Source of the DNA: Arcicella rosea
Lineage (GTDB): Bacteria; Bacteroidota; Bacteroidia; Cytophagales; Spirosomataceae
NCBI RefSeq assembly: GCF_040543805.1
Contig: NZ_JBEUMS010000008.1
Coordinates: 186,001-250,000, forward strand
Direction of reading: 5' to 3'
DNA length: 64,000 nt
Shown: piece after piece, positions 59,885 through 64,000 of the stretch
Numbering within the stretch: position 1 is the stretch's first letter
Layout: each line of letters begins with the position of its first letter
Notes under the pieces: generated by a model
Database searches by the model: none
Told to the model about the DNA's origin: nothing
Seen by the model: only the letters and a program-made list of their open reading frames with translations
Made by a program: the position numbers and the translations under genes

Positions 59885-62428
59885 TTATTTAAAAGTTCTG
59901 ATAAGTGCGAAAAGAGTAGCAACACTTGTTAAGCCCATCGTAAGTGTTTGAATCGTTTGTAATGCTTGTTGTGAAGCACCTTGTCTGATATTCAAGCTTG
60001 GTACTACGATTTCAGAACCCGGTTGAACTTTTGGATAGATATTTATCAAACCTAAAAACTTTCTTGTTCTATCTACAGAGCCATTTGCGTAAATGATATA
60101 AGAACGTTTGCGTGATGATAATTCTGTAAAACCTCCAGCTTCAGAAATATAATGTTTGAAAGGCAAGCTTTCAACGTATCTCGTTGATGTTGGGTACAAA
60201 ACTTCTCCTTGCATTCTTACTGTTTGTGGTTCTTTAGGGATTTTGATAATATCACCGTCTTGCAAGAGCATATCAGCTGAAGAATTTGGTTGTTCTAAGG
60301 CTTTCACTAAATCAATTCCAATTGATTCAGATGTTTCTTCTTTTACCGATTTTACTTTAACACTAGCTTCAGTTGTATTATCAGATAATTCACTCATTTG
60401 CTCGCTTTTTCTATCAGCTTCTTGTTTGCTTATTTTGAATTTACGAACCAATGTAGCGCCTTTTGGATAAGCTTGAGCATTTAATCCGCCTGCACGAGTA
60501 ATAACTTCAGAAATACGTTCATTTTTTCTTTCTAAGCCATAAACACCAGGGAAAGTAACTTGTCCTTCAATTGAAATAAATTGTTGCTTTTCGTAGTTTG
60601 GAGACGAACGAACAAATACTTCATCAAATGGTTCTAAAATAAATTTTGAAGCACTTGGGTCAATTGATAAATTACTGTTGATGGCAAAATTAAAACGCTC
60701 GCCAATTGTAGATGTAATTTGCGAAGGGTCATCTTTTCCAATATTCTTCTTTCTTCTAATTACCTCAATTCTACCTGTAGCTGCAGATTCTTTTAAACCA
60801 CCAGCTTTTTCAACTAAATCTTCCACCGTCATATTATGCAAAAATGGAAAAGTACCAATAGGTGATTCATTGTTAGGGTTTTCACCAGGGGTTTCTGAAA
60901 CTGCTGTTGAGCCTTTTTCAATAGCACTTGTTAAAGGGGCATCTTCTTTTAAATTAATTTCACCTTGAATACGTACTGTGTATTTTTCCATCAATTCTAC
61001 TACTGAATAAACGGTAACGATGTCTTCACGATGAAGGGCAATGTCAGGGCTTTTGCCTGAAAGAATGTCATTGTAATTAACAGAGATGTTTTCTTTCGTT
61101 AAATCATCACGAAGTCTGACGATAGAAATTCTTCCTAAAAAGGCATCTTCTCTAAAACTATCGGCTCTTTTAATCAACTTTGTTAGGGTTGGACTATCGT
61201 TAATTGAAAACTTACCCGGTCTGAAAACAGCACCTTCTAAGGTTACTGCATTTTCAATTCTATTCATCAATACTTTTTCAACAGTGATAACATCGCCTGC
61301 TTTTGGGTAAAATGATGATAACAAATCATTACTTAAATCAATCAATTTACTGTCTTTTTCAGTAATACGTTGAACTTTTAATACTGATTTGTAAGCCATT
61401 GGAGTAAAACCATTGGCATATTCGTTGATGATTTTCTCTAAACTTTCACTCGGTAACGTTTCGAAAACCGCAGGTTTTTTAACTTCACCGATGATTTCTA
61501 CCCTTGATTTGTAAGAACCTACTTGGATAATATCTTGGTCATGTAAACCAACGTTTTGGCGTAAATTACCTGTTGTCAACAAATCATATAAATCGAGCTG
61601 AGCGATTAATTTGCGGTCTCTAATTACTCTGATTTCACGGAAAGTACCATTTTCATTTGGTCCGCCCGATAAGTATAGAGCATTCATTACTCTTGATAAA
61701 GAAGAAATAGAATATGTACCAGGTGCTACTACATCACCCAAAACAGAAACTCTAATGGTTTTAATACTACCCAAAGATATTGTCGCAGTTGTATTGGCTG
61801 GAGCTCCTCCATAAGGTCTTAAACCTACATAAATTTTAGAAAGTCTGTCTATAATTCTTTTTTTCGCTTCTTCGATAGAAATACCGCTTACGAACACATT
61901 CCCAACCTTAGCAATTTTTACATAACCTTCAGGAGTAATTGGAAGTGTATAATGTTCTTCTGAATAACCATTGATGTCAATAACCAATTCATCGCCTGCT
62001 CCTAAGATGTAATTTTTGGGTGTTGGAATGTTCAAAGAGCTTTCAAAAGTGATATTCGGATTATTAAACATGTTAATCCCAAAAATTTTCTTTTTATAAG
62101 CTGCACTAGCTGAATCTGCCGCACTTACAACACTACCGGTAGCCTTTGCTTTTAAAGAATCACTAGAAGATTTTGCATTTGCAGTAGCATTTACTTTTCT
62201 AGGGTCAACATTTGGAGATTTTGCTGAAGAAGTCGAAATTTTACTTCCTTGCATTGGAAGTGCTAAATTTTGTAGGTCTCCAAGTGTGAAGTTTTGTGAA
62301 TTACCATCATTTGATAAAAAAGTGAGACACAGGAAAAGAGCAGAAACAATAAATTTACTTAAGTGTGAAGAAATAAATCGTGTGCCTACTTTGTTAGAGC
62401 AATCGTTTGCTTGCATGATTTTGAACAT
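59885..62428 (-). CDS. Outer-membrane polysaccharide export protein (Wza-like) with multiple SLBB domains
   Basis: An 847-aa protein; standard Wza is about 380 aa. It has a signal-like hydrophobic segment (about 25-42), a Poly_export domain (YILGAGDELVIDINGYSEEH about 140-220), then at least five SLBB repeats. These recur at VLGDVVAPGTYSI, IIGEVKKPAVFET, LEGAVFRPGKFSI, EGQVTFPGVYGLE and MQGEVLYPTSTRY. The last helix (QTIQTLTMGLTSVATLFALI) would span the outer membrane. The start could also be the MQANDCS methionine at residue 5. First gene of the minus-strand locus. Confidence 0.9.
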   Translation of the reverse strand: MFKIMQANDCSNKVGTRFISSHLSKFIVSALFLCLTFLSNDGNSQNFTLGDLQNLALPMQGSKISTSSAKSPNVDPRKVNATANAKSSSDSLKAKATGSVVSAADSASAAYKKKIFGINMFNNPNITFESSLNIPTPKNYILGAGDELVIDINGYSEEHYTLPITPEGYVKIAKVGNVFVSGISIEEAKKRIIDRLSKIYVGLRPYGGAPANTTATISLGSIKTIRVSVLGDVVAPGTYSISSLSRVMNALYLSGGPNENGTFREIRVIRDRKLIAQLDLYDLLTTGNLRQNVGLHDQDIIQVGSYKSRVEIIGEVKKPAVFETLPSESLEKIINEYANGFTPMAYKSVLKVQRITEKDSKLIDLSNDLLSSFYPKAGDVITVEKVLMNRIENAVTLEGAVFRPGKFSINDSPTLTKLIKRADSFREDAFLGRISIVRLRDDLTKENISVNYNDILSGKSPDIALHREDIVTVYSVVELMEKYTVRIQGEINLKEDAPLTSAIEKGSTAVSETPGENPNNESPIGTFPFLHNMTVEDLVEKAGGLKESAATGRIEVIRRKKNIGKDDPSQITSTIGERFNFAINSNLSIDPSASKFILEPFDEVFVRSSPNYEKQQFISIEGQVTFPGVYGLERKNERISEVITRAGGLNAQAYPKGATLVRKFKISKQEADRKSEQMSELSDNTTEASVKVKSVKEETSESIGIDLVKALEQPNSSADMLLQDGDIIKIPKEPQTVRMQGEVLYPTSTRYVESLPFKHYISEAGGFTELSSRKRSYIIYANGSVDRTRKFLGLINIYPKVQPGSEIVVPSLNIRQGASQQALQTIQTLTMGLTSVATLFALIRTFK

Positions 62429-62761
62429 ATAATTTGTTGCCTTTGGGTTTAAAAGGATTACTTTTCTACCAATTTAATCTTATTGACAATAGAAGTTAAT
62501 TCTAAACAAAGTGCAAAGTAAAACAACTTTTAGTAATTTCTAACGACCTCCTCTAACATTAATTATCTGTTCTAAGATTAAATTATGCTAATTTTATAAA
62601 TTCTTAATGTTTTTGTAGCTTTGTTTCACTGATAAGTAGAATAGAGGAAACGTACAATTTTTGATAACTTTATCTCTTGGAAGTTTATTAGTAGTTTTAA
62701 TTGTTTTTGATAAAAATTGTTTCACAACAAATTTTAGAAAGTATTAACCCTTGCTTTGAAT
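62429..62761. other. 333-nt divergent spacer between wza and parE
   Basis: It holds no gene. TAGCTTTG at 62616-62623 resembles a Bacteroidota -7 element for parE, but no TTTG is at a proper distance upstream, so it is only a weak candidate. GCAAAGTA at 62512-62519, read on the minus strand, resembles a -7 element for the polysaccharide operon. Confidence 0.4.
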
Positions 62762-64000
62762 ATGTCAACAAACCCTACTTCTGTACAATACACCGAAGAT
62801 AATATCCGCTCTCTTGACTGGAAAGAGCATATTCGCCTTCGTCCGGGTATGTATATCGGAAAATTAGGAGACGGTTCCTCTATTGATGATGGTATCTATG
62901 TCTTAGTAAAAGAAATCATGGACAACTCTATCGATGAGCACATGATGGGAAATGGAAAAACAATCGAAATTAAAATTAGTGATCATCGTGTAGAAGTACG
63001 TGATTATGGTCGTGGAATTCCTTTAGGAAAAGTAATCGACTGTGTTTCTAAAATTAATACGGGTGGTAAATACGATTCTGGTGCTTTTCAAAAATCTGTT
63101 GGTTTGAATGGAGTTGGTACTAAAGCTACGAATGCCCTTTCTTCTTATTTCAAAGTACAATCATTCCGTGAAGGAAAAACCAAATGGGCTGAATTTAAAC
63201 AAGGTGAACTAATTGCTGAATCGCCAGATGGAACGGAATCAAATGCTAGAAATGGTACTTATGTAATATTCGAACCTGATAATACGATTTTTAAAAACTA
63301 TCATTATATCCCTCAATACTTAGAAAATCTTATTTGGAATTATGCTTATTTGAATGCTGGTTTAACCATCAATTTCAATGGACAAAAATATTATTCCCAA
63401 AATGGTTTATTTGATTTATTGAGTAAGTATTCTGCTGAAGAAGAACGTCGCTATCCAATTATTCACTTAAAAGGTTCGGATATTGAAGTAGCCTTGACGC
63501 ATGGAAATCAGTATGGAGAAGAATATTACTCTTTTGTAAACGGACAAAATACTACGCAAGGTGGAACGCACTTGCAGGCTTTTCGTGAGGCAATTGTTCG
63601 TGCTGTTCGTGAGTTTTATAAAAAAGATTATGCGCCTGAAGATATTCGTGCAAGTATTGTTGGTGCAATTGCCATTCGTGTGCAAGAACCTGTTTTTGAA
63701 TCTCAAACAAAAACCAAATTAGGCTCAAATAATATGTCGCCTGATTCAAGCTCACAGTCGGTTAGAAGTTTTATTGGAGATTTTATCAAAACAAATCTTG
63801 ATAATTTCTTACACAAAAATCCAACTACGGCAGATGCTATCAAGAAAAGAATTGAGCAATCTGAACGTGAACGTAAAGACATGGCTGGAATTAAAAAACT
63901 TGCCAACGAACGTGCCAAAAAAGCTAATTTACACAACAAAAAATTAAGAGATTGTAGAGTTCACTTGACTGATGAAAAAGCTGATAACCGTTATGAGTCT
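62762..64000 (+). CDS. parE: DNA topoisomerase IV subunit B, N-terminal part
   Basis: The open frame runs from ATG at 62762 to the right edge without stop; 413 codons are seen. It starts MSTNPTSVQYTEDNIRSLDW. The GHKL ATPase has EIMDNSIDE (about 58-66), VRDYGRGIPLG and INTGGKYDSGAFQKSVGLNG. The transducer follows with QNTTQGGTHLQAFRE. NTGGKYD rather than GyrB's HAGGKFD points to ParE. The conserved B-subunit toprim domain lies beyond the window. The gene decatenates chromosomes with ParC. Confidence 0.93.
   Translation, partial: MSTNPTSVQYTEDNIRSLDWKEHIRLRPGMYIGKLGDGSSIDDGIYVLVKEIMDNSIDEHMMGNGKTIEIKISDHRVEVRDYGRGIPLGKVIDCVSKINTGGKYDSGAFQKSVGLNGVGTKATNALSSYFKVQSFREGKTKWAEFKQGELIAESPDGTESNARNGTYVIFEPDNTIFKNYHYIPQYLENLIWNYAYLNAGLTINFNGQKYYSQNGLFDLLSKYSAEEERRYPIIHLKGSDIEVALTHGNQYGEEYYSFVNGQNTTQGGTHLQAFREAIVRAVREFYKKDYAPEDIRASIVGAIAIRVQEPVFESQTKTKLGSNNMSPDSSSQSVRSFIGDFIKTNLDNFLHKNPTTADAIKKRIEQSERERKDMAGIKKLANERAKKANLHNKKLRDCRVHLTDEKADNRYES

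Overview
The window comes from an AT-rich Bacteroidota chromosome, most likely a Cytophagales (Cytophagia) member. The signs are lipid A/KDO synthesis (kdsB), secreted proteins with Bacteroidota-style signal peptides, families largely limited to this phylum (DUF4905-like, TIGR02757, DUF7935-like, DUF4369-thioredoxin), a Bacteroidota promoter (TTTG, 20 nt, TAnnTTTG) and a SufB-type Fe-S system. Both ends cut genes: an M28 peptidase lacks its start at the left edge, and parE (topoisomerase IV subunit B) runs off the right edge.

Layout. 1-7.5 kb: housekeeping genes (M28 peptidase, kdsB, LysM/RlpA-like envelope protein, TIGR02757 protein, aldose epimerase, Ppx/GppA phosphatase, HesB-like Fe-S protein, DUF7935-like protein). 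7.6-17.8 kb: an accessory region in which every gene is on the minus strand and few have a clear function. It has a SLATT-like two-TM protein, a secreted propeller, a tight cassette of 4-TM protein, trypsin-like protease and secreted envelope protein, a GH19 endolysin-like enzyme between inverted repeats, a membrane coiled-coil protein with a SPOR/LytR_C-like end, a secreted protein-glutaminase-like enzyme, a CarboxypepD_reg-like protein and an array of nineteen 21-bp repeats. 18-29.8 kb: AddA-like helicase-nuclease, DUF819 membrane protein, Crp-family regulator, lepA, PBP4-type dacB, sufB, Lrp. 29.9-30.3 kb: a tRNA-shaped RNA whose variable region is 90 nt, with its own promoter and terminator. 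30.4-46.4 kb: two paralogous secreted CocE/NonD hydrolases, hisGDC, a barrel protein, tRNA-Ala, a LytS-type kinase, TlpA-like protein, a 42-bp tandem repeat, Lrp, metH and tRNA-Leu. 46.5-49.2 kb: a MacB/FtsX-type permease and a periplasmic Bacteroidota protein. 49.2-62.4 kb: one long minus-strand polysaccharide locus (Wza, Wzz, Wzm, Wzt, DegT aminotransferase, membrane glycosyltransferase, WbqC, NeuD-like acyltransferase, propeller glycosidase-like protein, PhyH oxygenase, GT2). 62.8-64 kb: parE.

How the genes fit together. The polysaccharide locus reads as a complete ABC-transporter export route (Wzm/Wzt across the inner membrane, Wzz/Wza across the envelope) fed by an aminosugar pathway (DegT aminotransferase, then WbqC and NeuD-like acyl modification). 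The three-gene cassette at 9.3-13.2 kb, with tight spacing and a complete His-Asp-Ser triad, is the best candidate here for an undescribed protein system: an inner-membrane protein, a cytoplasmic protease and an exported partner. The tRNA-like RNA at 29.96-30.12 kb is the best candidate for a novel RNA. Non-coding DNA holds several repeat families: two elements sharing the same terminal inverted repeat in convergent intergenic regions, two tandem arrays with 21/42-bp periods, and paired hairpins.
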